7,004 nt of DNA, taken from the NCBI GenBank assembly GCA_023136735.1, contig JAGLQQ010000095.1, positions 1 to 7,004 of the forward strand, given 5' to 3'. A program made the position numbers and the translations under genes. A model generated the notes under the pieces. That model did no database searches, was not told the DNA's origin, and worked only from the letters and a program-made list of their open reading frames with translations. The stretch is from Candidatus Omnitrophota bacterium (GTDB taxonomy: Bacteria; Omnitrophota; Gorgyraeia; B26-G9). Positions 1 through 7,002 of the stretch are shown in pieces; the stretch's first letter is position 1; each line of letters opens with the position of its first letter.

Positions 1-78
1 ACATCGGGTTTTGCTTCGGGTTTTACTTCTTGCGCAAAACTCCAAATCTAAAATATTCAATTTTGCTGAATTATTCAT
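1..78 (-). CDS. Possible start of a further gene, cut by the window edge
   Basis: An ATG at 78-76 follows the stop codon of the 601-residue membrane protein gene by two bases and opens a frame with no stop for the 26 codons to the window edge. The peptide begins MNNSAKLNILDLEFCARSKT and then repeats a four-residue SKTR unit. A GGAG lies upstream, inside the end of the preceding gene, but about 12 bases from the ATG, which is long for a ribosome binding site. The tight junction would fit translational coupling in the same operon. I do not recognise the product, and 26 open codons can arise by chance, so the call rests mostly on position. Confidence 0.3.
   Translation of the reverse strand, partial: MNNSAKLNILDLEFCARSKTRSKTRC
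4..27. repeat. Two tandem copies of a 12-base unit
   Basis: The unit TCGGGTTTTGCT at 4-15 is followed directly by TCGGGTTTTACT at 16-27, differing at one base. On the minus strand, in the frame of the possible partial gene at 1-78, each copy encodes the same four residues (SKTR, in circular order). The repeat may continue beyond base 1, so its true copy number is unknown. Confidence 0.6.
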
Positions 79-80
79 TA

Positions 81-1886
81 TTAAGTTTTACTCCGCCAAT
101 ACCTGGGCCACAAAACAAAAACAAAAAACATCATTGATATAATTGATATTCCTAATCCCACATAAAAATTAAGCGGAAAAAAATACAGCTTAATTTCATA
201 ATCACCTAATTTATCTAATGATAGCGATAATAATCCATTATAATTTTCTACGCTACTTGCTTTAGATTTCCACCAATTTAAATAATTTTGATTTATAATA
301 AGTCTGTCTTTACTTTTAAGATGCACGCTGATTTTAATATGATTTTGTGTTATTGACAATAATTCAGCTTTATTTTCTTTTTGTGTAAAATAGACTTCTC
401 CCTTATAATCCGGATTAGAAATCACGATTAATTTTGTGCTCGGAGATAAAAAAACATATCCAGGCATAATAAAATATTTAGGAGATATATTTTCATTCTC
501 AAGTTTTTGGAAATACCTATCATATCTTTGATTTATTACTCCCATATCATTCAGATATAGAGAAAGTCCTAATGCCGGCATTCCACTATCATCACCCTCT
601 TGATAATTAATCATTTTTGCCTGACAAAAACCATTATCCTTATTTCTTAAAGCCAAATCTCCTCGAAATTCATTGAAATAGGGTCCGTTTGTTATCAATA
701 GATTTAAAAAGGTAAAAAAGATCAATCCAATACTTAATACTACTCCTTTAACCTTTGACAAACTTTTGTTTATTATTGTAAAAAAACCACCTGCCAATAA
801 ACTTATGGTAAACATTATAATTAATGCATAATATTTCTCAAGTTCATCAATCGCGTTAAATATCGGCAAACGCCAAAGAAGATAATGCAAATCAATGAAA
901 GAATTAGATCCTAAAGAGAATACACAAAACATTAACAAAATAATTAGCCAATTCTTCATTTTCTTGAACAAAATAGTAATAGAAAGAAAAGACAACCACA
1001 AGGGCAGCCAACCTACGTACATAGTTGAATCCCGCGTTGATGTTAAATGTTTCATTAATAAAACAAAGGTATTAGCTTTTTCGATGGATTGTAAATATGG
1101 ATGTCCAGAGCTTCCACTTTCCACACTTAGAAATTCAATTATTAAAAATAATTTAAATGCCGCAAGACATAGACTTGAGATTAAAACAGTAAAAAAAACA
1201 ACCAAATACCTTTTATTTATTGAAAATCCATCGGACTCTTTTTGAAAAGAGTTCAAAATCACTAATATAAAAAGAAACAAAACCATAATCGGAAAATATA
1301 GCCCTGTACAGAGAAAGAAACCTAGCAGCAAGGCCGTGGGCAGAATATATCGGTTAGAATATATTGTTTTTAAGAAGAATGCGGTTAAAAGCGGTAATAA
1401 TAGGGTTTCCCTGGCACTACTAAAACCTTTTATCTGCATCATTGGGAACAGACCACACATTGAAAAAACCAAAGAAGAATAAATAGCTCCAAACAAGTCA
1501 AATTTTAGGACAATTCTTGTCAAATAAAACATTGAAAGCGCACCCAATATATACATTAAATAATAATGTAAATTTATCCCTTTCACTACACCAAACGCTA
1601 ATATAAGAATAGAAAAAGGATTAAAACTGATTTCATCAAAAACAGAACTGACAAAAAATCCCCCTTCATAAAAATATGCCCAAAACGGCAGTTCATGATT
1701 TTTCATAATGCCGGAATAATAAGAATGGCCAATAGTGCAGATCGAATACCACATCCCCTCGTAGTTCTTTTGATTAAAAATTAATCCTTTGTCAATATTC
1801 AACAATAACGGCAGAGTATAAAGAGAAACCAAGATTACAATGAAAAGCACCGCAACTATATTCTCTTTTCCTATTAATTTACTCAT
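81..1886 (-). CDS. Multi-spanning membrane protein, YfhO/GT-C glycosyltransferase-like
   Basis: This 601-residue integral membrane protein has about a dozen hydrophobic segments: near residues 10-29, 90-127 (two), 132-150, 160-212 (two or three), 227-252, 290-329 (two), 352-372, 378-397, and a final one at 572-591. A soluble, probably periplasmic, domain of about 170 residues (400-570) precedes the last helix. The layout matches the GT-C fold, whose members transfer sugars from polyprenyl-phosphate donors outside the membrane. The first outer loop contains an acidic pair in SVFDEISFNP (81-90), a plausible catalytic site. The stretch LIINQNYLNWWKS (529-541) resembles the 'q.yypgW' region near the end of YfhO-type proteins. 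It is shorter than typical YfhO proteins. The ATG is well supported: AGAGAGGTG ends 8 bases upstream. It lies 33 bases after the 304-residue gene, so it is probably cotranscribed. The donor and acceptor are unknown; glycosyltransferase activity is inferred. Confidence 0.8.
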   Translation of the reverse strand: MSKLIGKENIVAVLFIVILVSLYTLPLLLNIDKGLIFNQKNYEGMWYSICTIGHSYYSGIMKNHELPFWAYFYEGGFFVSSVFDEISFNPFSILILAFGVVKGINLHYYLMYILGALSMFYLTRIVLKFDLFGAIYSSLVFSMCGLFPMMQIKGFSSARETLLLPLLTAFFLKTIYSNRYILPTALLLGFFLCTGLYFPIMVLFLFILVILNSFQKESDGFSINKRYLVVFFTVLISSLCLAAFKLFLIIEFLSVESGSSGHPYLQSIEKANTFVLLMKHLTSTRDSTMYVGWLPLWLSFLSITILFKKMKNWLIILLMFCVFSLGSNSFIDLHYLLWRLPIFNAIDELEKYYALIIMFTISLLAGGFFTIINKSLSKVKGVVLSIGLIFFTFLNLLITNGPYFNEFRGDLALRNKDNGFCQAKMINYQEGDDSGMPALGLSLYLNDMGVINQRYDRYFQKLENENISPKYFIMPGYVFLSPSTKLIVISNPDYKGEVYFTQKENKAELLSITQNHIKISVHLKSKDRLIINQNYLNWWKSKASSVENYNGLLSLSLDKLGDYEIKLYFFPLNFYVGLGISIISMMFFVFVLWPRYWRSKT

Positions 1887-1919
1887 CTAAAAAACACCTC
1901 TCTGTGATGCTTTCTTTAA

Positions 1920-2834
1920 CTAATAATTACCTGCATCATAACTCATTAAGTTCATTACAAAAGTATCACTCCGGTTATGCTGCACACACCTTATAAAAAA
2001 ATACGTATATAATTTTTTCCACCAATTATTCGTGTCGAACAATTGAGAATATTGGTAATTCCATTTTTTTTGATAGTTTGTTTTTGAAAATTCAAATTTC
2101 ACAATGCCTAAAAAAGGAACTTTATCAGATCTCCATAAATCAAGACCTTCATCCGCATAATCTTCCCATTCATGCGTTTTAACCTCAAAGTGATAACATT
2201 CAAAATTGCCGGCAGGAACAGATATAAATTCATTTTTGTCATGAATTGCCATCTTTGAATAATCCACCATGTTTTTCTCATATGGCGTTTCACTATAAAA
2301 TGAATCTTTTAAAATATCCACTTTATCCGTAAATATCTTTGGAGAAATCTCATGATAAGATCCGCTATCACCAATAGATAAGAAAATCCTTTTCGCATTC
2401 TTTAATAAAAAAACTATCCCCTCGGATATAACTACTGCAGGATTTTTAAAAAACTGTAACTGGTCAATTGGAGAGACTAAAGCCTTAAAAGATATTTCTT
2501 TCTTTGTTCTACTGAAAATTTCAAACTGTACCCAAAAGTAATCTTGCTTATTTATTTTATCTTTTGAAATAACCTCAATTCGATAACGATCACCCTCATT
2601 CTTACCAAATATGCCAATTATTTGATACTCTACATACTGTCCCACTTTTAAAGGACAAAGCCTGTAAGGTTCAGCAGCTTCAGCCGCTGGACTTTCTCTA
2701 TTGCATAAACATAAAAAAAATAATCCCAATAAGGCAATCACCATATATCTGAACAGCTTCACATTGGCTGCTAAACAAAAATTAGGATCTATTTGAGTAT
2801 TAATGTTTAGGTTTTTTCTCTCATCAGCTATCAC
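1920..2834 (-). CDS. Exported or membrane-anchored protein of unknown function, DUF3108-like
   Basis: This 304-residue protein has a single hydrophobic segment (about 31-45) followed by AAEA-AEP (50-56), a plausible signal peptidase I site, so the mature protein is probably periplasmic. After it, PLKVGQYVEYQI (61-72) starts a beta-rich domain, and VPAGNFECYHFEVKT (207-221) with DLWRSDKVPFLGIVKFE (232-248) recalls the 'paGtfec ... W.S..vP.lGiVk' pattern of DUF3108-like exported proteins. That resemblance is from memory of the pattern and is modest. The GTG start at 2834 is chosen because GGAG lies 6 bases upstream and no ATG precedes it in frame. It gives an unusually long 30-residue stretch before the hydrophobic core. 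An alternative GTG at 2762 would give a conventional signal peptide (KLFRYMVIALL...), but no ribosome binding site is visible there. Its function in the locus is unknown. Confidence 0.75.
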   Translation of the reverse strand: MIADERKNLNINTQIDPNFCLAANVKLFRYMVIALLGLFFLCLCNRESPAAEAAEPYRLCPLKVGQYVEYQIIGIFGKNEGDRYRIEVISKDKINKQDYFWVQFEIFSRTKKEISFKALVSPIDQLQFFKNPAVVISEGIVFLLKNAKRIFLSIGDSGSYHEISPKIFTDKVDILKDSFYSETPYEKNMVDYSKMAIHDKNEFISVPAGNFECYHFEVKTHEWEDYADEGLDLWRSDKVPFLGIVKFEFSKTNYQKKWNYQYSQLFDTNNWWKKLYTYFFIRCVQHNRSDTFVMNLMSYDAGNY

Positions 2835-2840
2835 TACTTT

Positions 2841-2844
2841 CTCC
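2841..2844 (-). promoter_or_regulatory. Ribosome binding site selecting the GTG start at 2834
   Basis: The minus strand reads GGAG followed by AAAGTA and then GTG, giving a 6-base spacing. This is the main reason for preferring the GTG at 2834 over the more signal-peptide-like GTG at 2762. The site sits in the 69-base spacer between the end of the decayed WbqC-like gene and the exported protein gene. Confidence 0.55.
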
Positions 2845-2903
2845 GCATTCTCAAAGTCAACCTTGATTTATCCTACGAAATGTTACTTATTAAAAATCCA
2901 GCA

Positions 2904-3591
2904 TTAGGAATTAATGCTTTTTAAAGCATCTTCTCCGCAATTAAACAATTAATCAAGTGCCGACATATATGGAATAAATGGTTTATAGACCTGATTATAC
3001 ACAGGATGAATATCATTTTGAAACTTTACACTTATATTTTCTTTTTTAAATAAAAATAAGTTAAGAAAATTTAACGCTGCCATACTATCATATAACTCGT
3101 TGGCATTAAGAAACTTACATGTTTCCAAAATACGCTGTGTTTTTGTGCTTTTAATATTAAACTCTGATGAAAAAACACAAGGTGTTTTAACTGATAATTT
3201 TTTTGCTAGTAATCTAATTAACTCTACATTCAAGTCTAAAAGCTTGTCCCATTTTTTAAAATAAACATCTTCAATCTCCGACAATATAAAGCTAAAAAAA
3301 CTTACTTTTGTTATAGTTAATTTTCAATGCGCTAAGATGCTTCTTTTGCCAGTTTTCTTGATTATTAATTTGCACATCCTTTATTAATTGTCTCTGATTA
3401 TTCTTACTAAATACGGCACCGTAAGCCATTGCCACCCGGCATGCGTCCGAATTCTATTTTCTATTTCTCTAATCTCTTTTTGTATATTGAATATCATCTA
3501 AAAACACAAAAATGTCACAATTATACATAGACTCAAAAAAACCCGGCCACAGCAGAAACCCGGGCTGCATAATTGAAATACGTTTATTTTT
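2904..3591 (-). pseudogene. WbqC-like family gene, broken by several mutations
   Basis: Joining the three minus frames rebuilds a near full-length WbqC-like protein (a family found in O-antigen and surface glycan loci; I know no certain activity for it). From 3579 the first frame reads ISIMQPGFLLWPGFFES, then a CDIFVFLDDIQYTKRD stretch. An in-frame TAG at 3471-3469 replaces the tryptophan expected there. An extra A in the run at 3460-3457 shifts frame to NRIRTHAGWQWLTVP. A base is missing near 3414-3412, after which FSKNNQRQLIKDVQ resumes. An extra T in the seven-base run at 3300-3294 shifts frame to SFILSEIEDVYFKKWD. The third section runs to HPVYNQVYKPFIPYMSALD, where TAA at 2951-2949 replaces a leucine codon. 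The remaining tail LFNCGEDALKSINS ends at TAA 2906-2904. The original start may have been an ATG near 3588, now reading AT. Length would be about 228 codons, normal for the family. The stretch 2949-3284 alone is open and could be miscalled as a 111-residue hypothetical gene with a TTG start. Confidence 0.88.
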
Positions 3592-3600
3592 TTAATTACT

Positions 3601-5238
3601 TCAGTCATTTTGAATAACTCTGGTTTCAATAATCTTACTAAAATACATGTTTTTGCTTTGCCATAATATATTAAAACCTCTCATTATATCCTGATTCTTT
3701 GTGATTTTGCTCTTTTCAAACAAGAAGAACTTCACTCCATATTGCCTATTTAAATAAGTTGGATCTGCATATAGCATTTTTGAATTATATATTTGCTCTT
3801 TGAAAATTTCCAATGGTTTTTTATAAACTGTTATCATACCGCCAATTTTCCAGGAAGCGGTAACAGCTCTTCTTGCGTGCATTCTCAAAAGATCCCCCTT
3901 TTCTAAAGAACAGGCAATCACTTCATCTTTAGATAGATTTTCTTTAATATATTTGACTAAACTTAAAACAGAATCAAATGACTGTTTTGTCCCTTGGCTT
4001 ACCTCTTTGTTTTCTAAAACCAAATTCAAATCATAACGTAGCTCAGATAATATTATCTGGTCCTGAAGATGCTTTATACTTGGGCTTAAAAGTATTAGAA
4101 GAAAAAGAATCAAAAAAACTTTATTTTTTAAAACCCTATCCAAGATATCAACTATAGCTAAAATGCCGGATAAATACAGCAATGACGAAATAAAAGGGAT
4201 AAAGCGATGAACTCTTAAAAAAAACAATGCATTAACTCCCATTACTAATATCGAAAATATTAATAAAAATAATGTGCAAACAAATAAAACATGCAGGTTT
4301 GAGCTTCTGTCCGTTTTCTGAGGTCCTTGATAATAACTAAAAATAATTTTACAAAACATCAATATCGGCAAAATGCCGATTCCTACAATCAGCTTTGATA
4401 AATTCATAGATGCATACGGGACTCTCATTAAAAATATATCCTGGTTTTTATGGAAAAAATCCCAGGAGCTTAATCCTAAGACCGTTTCTTTTTTAAAAAA
4501 TCCAAGAAATACCGCATAAAAAATAAGAAGTAAAAAAGCACAAATTGTACTTTTGGGCATACTACTGATTTCATTGCTTTTTTCAAAAAATAAAAACGCA
4601 AAAAACGCAAATGCAACAATCCATAAAACTATAAAAGTAGATGGATGAACAAATAACGTCAAGAGCATCAATAGATTAAATACTATTAAAAACCTTACCT
4701 TGCTTGGAGAATTCCGATACTTAAACAAAAACAATAAAGCTGCTATAAAAAAAACAAAGGCAATGCTTCTGGGGAGCCCCATGTAGACAGTATCCCAGAT
4801 AGACGCAATCCCACAAAAAAGCCCACCTATAAAAGCTGCTTTATTTTCCTTATATATTTCTTTTGATAAAAAATAAAATAGAAACGGAGTGATAAAACAA
4901 AGAATAATCCCAAGAAATTTTGAACTTTGAAAAACAGTTAATTTAAAAAAACCTAGGAATATCAAAAGTAAATGATATCCTTTAGGATAAATCTGCATGT
5001 AACACTGCATTGCCTTGTCATTTTCAAACAACTGGTCATCAATTAGCTTATCTGCAATAGACTTATGAAAAATAAGGTCAGAATCAATAAAACTATATTG
5101 GTCTAAAATCCCAATATTAGAAATTATTAGTAAACCAAGAATAAAAAAAGGGACAACCAATTTCCAGCGTGTCATTTTTTTAATAGCAAAAGGCAAAAAA
5201 GATAACATTAATAAGAGATAGACTATTACTATTTTCAT
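3601..5238 (-). CDS. Multi-spanning membrane protein, probable GT-C glycosyltransferase
   Basis: This 545-residue protein has about ten hydrophobic segments: near 1-18, 26-45, 86-98, 105-124, 133-147, 157-173, 181-215 (two), 231-247, 280-300, 316-362 (two) and 372-385. A soluble C-terminal region follows (about 390-545). The loop after the second helix holds DSDLIFHKSIADKL (52-65) and then YPKGYHLLL (84-92). An Asp-x-Asp in the first outer loop is the usual catalytic signature of GT-C enzymes, and the following YP.GyH pattern occurs in related large membrane proteins. RVHRFIPFISSLLYLSG (342-358) is another pattern I associate with this type. The C-terminal domain includes RRAVTASWKIGG (456-467). 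The ATG at 5238 has no convincing Shine-Dalgarno sequence; its upstream spacer can form a stem instead. The gene lies 58 bases after the radical SAM gene and about 10 bases before the decayed WbqC-like gene. The sugar and acceptor are unknown. Confidence 0.75.
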   Translation of the reverse strand: MKIVIVYLLLMLSFLPFAIKKMTRWKLVVPFFILGLLIISNIGILDQYSFIDSDLIFHKSIADKLIDDQLFENDKAMQCYMQIYPKGYHLLLIFLGFFKLTVFQSSKFLGIILCFITPFLFYFLSKEIYKENKAAFIGGLFCGIASIWDTVYMGLPRSIAFVFFIAALLFLFKYRNSPSKVRFLIVFNLLMLLTLFVHPSTFIVLWIVAFAFFAFLFFEKSNEISSMPKSTICAFLLLIFYAVFLGFFKKETVLGLSSWDFFHKNQDIFLMRVPYASMNLSKLIVGIGILPILMFCKIIFSYYQGPQKTDRSSNLHVLFVCTLFLLIFSILVMGVNALFFLRVHRFIPFISSLLYLSGILAIVDILDRVLKNKVFLILFLLILLSPSIKHLQDQIILSELRYDLNLVLENKEVSQGTKQSFDSVLSLVKYIKENLSKDEVIACSLEKGDLLRMHARRAVTASWKIGGMITVYKKPLEIFKEQIYNSKMLYADPTYLNRQYGVKFFLFEKSKITKNQDIMRGFNILWQSKNMYFSKIIETRVIQND

Positions 5239-5249
5239 GAATTTTTATT

Positions 5250-5300
5250 CTAGTATACAAAAAAAATTTGGACGTTAAGAACAGACACACTATACACTAG
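5250..5300 (-). other. Intergenic stem-loop before the 545-residue membrane protein gene
   Basis: In the minus-strand transcript CUAGUGUAUAG (5300-5290), which begins within the stop codon of the radical SAM gene, can pair along all 11 bases with UUGUAUACUAG (5260-5250), using three G-U pairs and leaving a 29-base loop. On the plus strand those three positions would be A-C mismatches, so the fold favours RNA read in the direction of the genes. It ends 11 bases before the ATG at 5238, which lacks a clear ribosome binding site. The right arm also contains TATACT, which could instead be a promoter -10 box, although I see no good -35. It is not a terminator: no T-run follows the stem. Confidence 0.4.
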
Positions 5301-6712
5301 AATTTTTCTCTTTCTTTTGTGTTTCTGAACTTTAGAAAATTTTTTAAAAGATTGGCAAAAATACGCGAAAGCCTTTTAAAATCAAGATAAAAAGAAACAT
5401 TTGCTTTTTTTCTAAAATTAATAATATCATCTCTACCCAAACCATTAATATTTAAAACATAGTCTCTTTGATGAAACCTTTCCCATTCATTAGTTTGCAG
5501 CCAGCCTTTTTTTCTCGCCAAAGTATATAATCCAGAACCTGGACGGGGAACAGCTGTATAAAATTGTGCGTAAGTAGGATTTATTTTCTTTAAAAAAAAC
5601 ATTGTTCTCCGCATAGATTGTTTAGTTTCTCCCGGCAAACCAAACATGCAGTTGGCAATAGATGGGATACCCACACGATGTATTAACGAAAAAGCATGTT
5701 CTATCTGCTTTAAAGTAATATTTTTATGAGCTAAATCTAAAATATTCTGATTCCCTGATTCGACACCAAAAGCTACGATTAAACATCCCGCCAGCTTCAT
5801 TTTAGTTAAAAGCTCAATATCAATAGTGTCAACCCGGCTATTACAAGCCCAATTAACATTAAGTTTAAGCTTTATCATTTCATCTAAAAGGTCGATTAAA
5901 AACTTTCTATCCTGCGTACAATTCTCTGTCCAAAAGAAAAAATAATTGATCTTAAATTGCTTTTTGTAAAATTTAAGTTCTTTAATTACCCTTTTTACTG
6001 AATGCCTTCTATTTTTGCATCCGTAGTAAGCTTGAGCATAACAAAACAGGCATTTATCAACACATCCGCGCCCCGGGACAAGCATTAAATAAGGCTTCCC
6101 TAAAAGAGGTAAACGATATTTCTTTGTATCAATTAAATGCCATGCCGGAAGGGGCAGCTCATCTAGATCCGCGATAAATTCACGTTCCTTATTCTTAATA
6201 AATTTACCCTGATATCTCCAGCTTAATCCATCAATATTTTCTAAATCGCATTCCGCTTTATTATCTAAAGCTTGTGCTAAGTCCCTGATAGTGTATTCAG
6301 GCTCTCCTCTTACAATAAAATCTATATAGTTATGTTTCTTTAAAATATCCTGAGAAAAAACAGTTCCATGAATTCCAAAAAGTATAATTTTTACCTTTGG
6401 TAAAAGCTGTTTTATTTTAAAACAAGCCGCTAAATCATTATTAACCGTTGGAGTTGTACAGCTTACAATCACTGCCTCTGGAGAAAAATCTTCTATAAAT
6501 ATAGCAAATTTGGCTTTTTTGAAATTCATCGCCGGGTGATCATAGACCTTAACGCTATTACCTGCCTGTTCTAATACCGCAGCAATAGATACCAATGAAT
6601 ATGGCGGCCAAACCGTATTCCAGATCTTTTTAGGCTGGCTACAGCGCCCCTCTTTGATAAAAATTGGGCCTTTTGGTCCAGGAAGATTAGATACTAATAT
6701 CTTTATTCCCAT
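5297..6712 (-). CDS. B12-binding-type radical SAM enzyme
   Basis: The N-terminal part (about 1-150) has the alternating strand-helix pattern of the cobalamin-binding domain in this superfamily. It includes PPYSLVSIAAVLEQAGNSV (36-54) and LFGIHGTVFS (111-120), followed by DFIVRGEPEYTIRDL (131-145). I do not see a canonical DxHxxG histidine motif, which many members lack. LDELPLPAW (183-191) is the usual linker. The radical SAM core begins with GRGCVDKCLFCYA; Cys217, Cys221 and Cys224 form the CxxxCxxC site for the 4Fe-4S cluster that cleaves S-adenosylmethionine. GVESG (316-320) and GLPGET (358-363) are further core motifs. The C-terminus has the FYLDFKRL type ending common in the group. The ATG at 6712 has AGGA 5 bases upstream. 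The reaction (for example methylation or ring rearrangement) cannot be told; its place ahead of GT-C-like genes suggests a lipid or glycan precursor as substrate, which is inference. Confidence 0.92.
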   Translation of the reverse strand: MGIKILVSNLPGPKGPIFIKEGRCSQPKKIWNTVWPPYSLVSIAAVLEQAGNSVKVYDHPAMNFKKAKFAIFIEDFSPEAVIVSCTTPTVNNDLAACFKIKQLLPKVKIILFGIHGTVFSQDILKKHNYIDFIVRGEPEYTIRDLAQALDNKAECDLENIDGLSWRYQGKFIKNKEREFIADLDELPLPAWHLIDTKKYRLPLLGKPYLMLVPGRGCVDKCLFCYAQAYYGCKNRRHSVKRVIKELKFYKKQFKINYFFFWTENCTQDRKFLIDLLDEMIKLKLNVNWACNSRVDTIDIELLTKMKLAGCLIVAFGVESGNQNILDLAHKNITLKQIEHAFSLIHRVGIPSIANCMFGLPGETKQSMRRTMFFLKKINPTYAQFYTAVPRPGSGLYTLARKKGWLQTNEWERFHQRDYVLNINGLGRDDIINFRKKANVSFYLDFKRLSRIFANLLKNFLKFRNTKEREKF

Positions 6713-6915
6713 TTACATCCTAAAATGTTTTTTATATTTATAACTATACGTGTCCAAATCAGCACATCCTAGAATATGTAATCTCCTTCATAATTAGAAG
6801 TTATGGCAGTTTAGCGCTATTTGAACCATGAAATCGCAATTTGTACAGCTATGATTTATAACATATTTAAAATTAAAAGTTAGAATACTTTAAGCAATAT
6901 AATAATATAAGCATT
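6713..6915 (-). other. Gene-free leader upstream of the radical SAM gene
   Basis: No gene is apparent here on either strand. The minus strand carries a strong orphan Shine-Dalgarno-like AAGGAG at 6788-6783 with nothing substantial behind it. That AAGGAG also lies within a ten-codon frame starting at ATG 6791 and ending at 6759. The 8-base word TAGGATGT occurs twice (6771-6764 and 6722-6715), the second copy forming the ribosome binding site of the radical SAM gene. Promoter-like AT-rich hexamers are present, such as TATAAA around 6860, but none has a matching -35 that I would defend. The operon promoter may well lie here. Confidence 0.35.
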
Positions 6916-7002
6916 TTAAAAAGTAAAGGCTTTTAGCCTATCTCCTACTCCTAGATAGAAAACATTTTTCTTTTGCTTATCAACCAGATGGGGGAAATTG
7001 TA
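6916..7002 (-). CDS. Possible C-terminal end of an upstream gene
   Basis: A minus-strand frame enters from the right edge and stays open for 28 codons before a TAA at 6918-6916. The peptide ends LGVGDRLKAFTF. I do not recognise it. The frame is short enough to be open by chance, and another frame is also open for about 17 codons from the edge. The hairpin overlapping its last codons would be consistent with the end of a transcription unit. Confidence 0.25.
   Translation of the reverse strand, partial: YNFPHLVDKQKKNVFYLGVGDRLKAFTF
6918..6939 (-). terminator. Weak terminator-like hairpin
   Basis: On the minus strand AGGCT, a three-base loop AAA, and AGCCT (6939-6927) make a perfect 5-bp stem, followed by TTACTTTTT. 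This has the shape of a weak intrinsic terminator for a gene entering from the right edge. The stem is short and the T-run is interrupted by AC, so it may not function. Confidence 0.25.

Noticed and set aside
895..1245. Open frame of 116 codons on the plus strand
   Set aside because: It lies wholly antisense to the 601-residue membrane protein gene, has no family resemblance or ribosome binding site that I can see, and reflects the AT-rich opposite strand.
2108..2293. Open frame of 61 codons on the minus strand
   Set aside because: It is a different frame inside the 304-residue gene, whose own frame carries the convincing conserved patterns (VPAGNFECYHFEVKT, SDKVPFLGIVKFE).
2949..3284. A stand-alone 111-residue hypothetical gene
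   Set aside because: Homologous sequence continues upstream in other frames and downstream past the TAA, so this is one fragment of the broken WbqC-like gene.
3535..3566. Dedicated intrinsic terminator after the 545-residue gene
   Set aside because: The hairpin falls within in-frame conserved codons (QPGFLLWPGFF) of the WbqC-like gene, so its sequence is explained by coding; possible secondary activity is listed as a finding.
5230..5275. Sigma-70 promoter with TATACT as -10 before the 545-residue gene
   Set aside because: No hexamer resembling TTGACA lies at 16-18 bases upstream, and such TA-rich words are expected by chance at this base composition.
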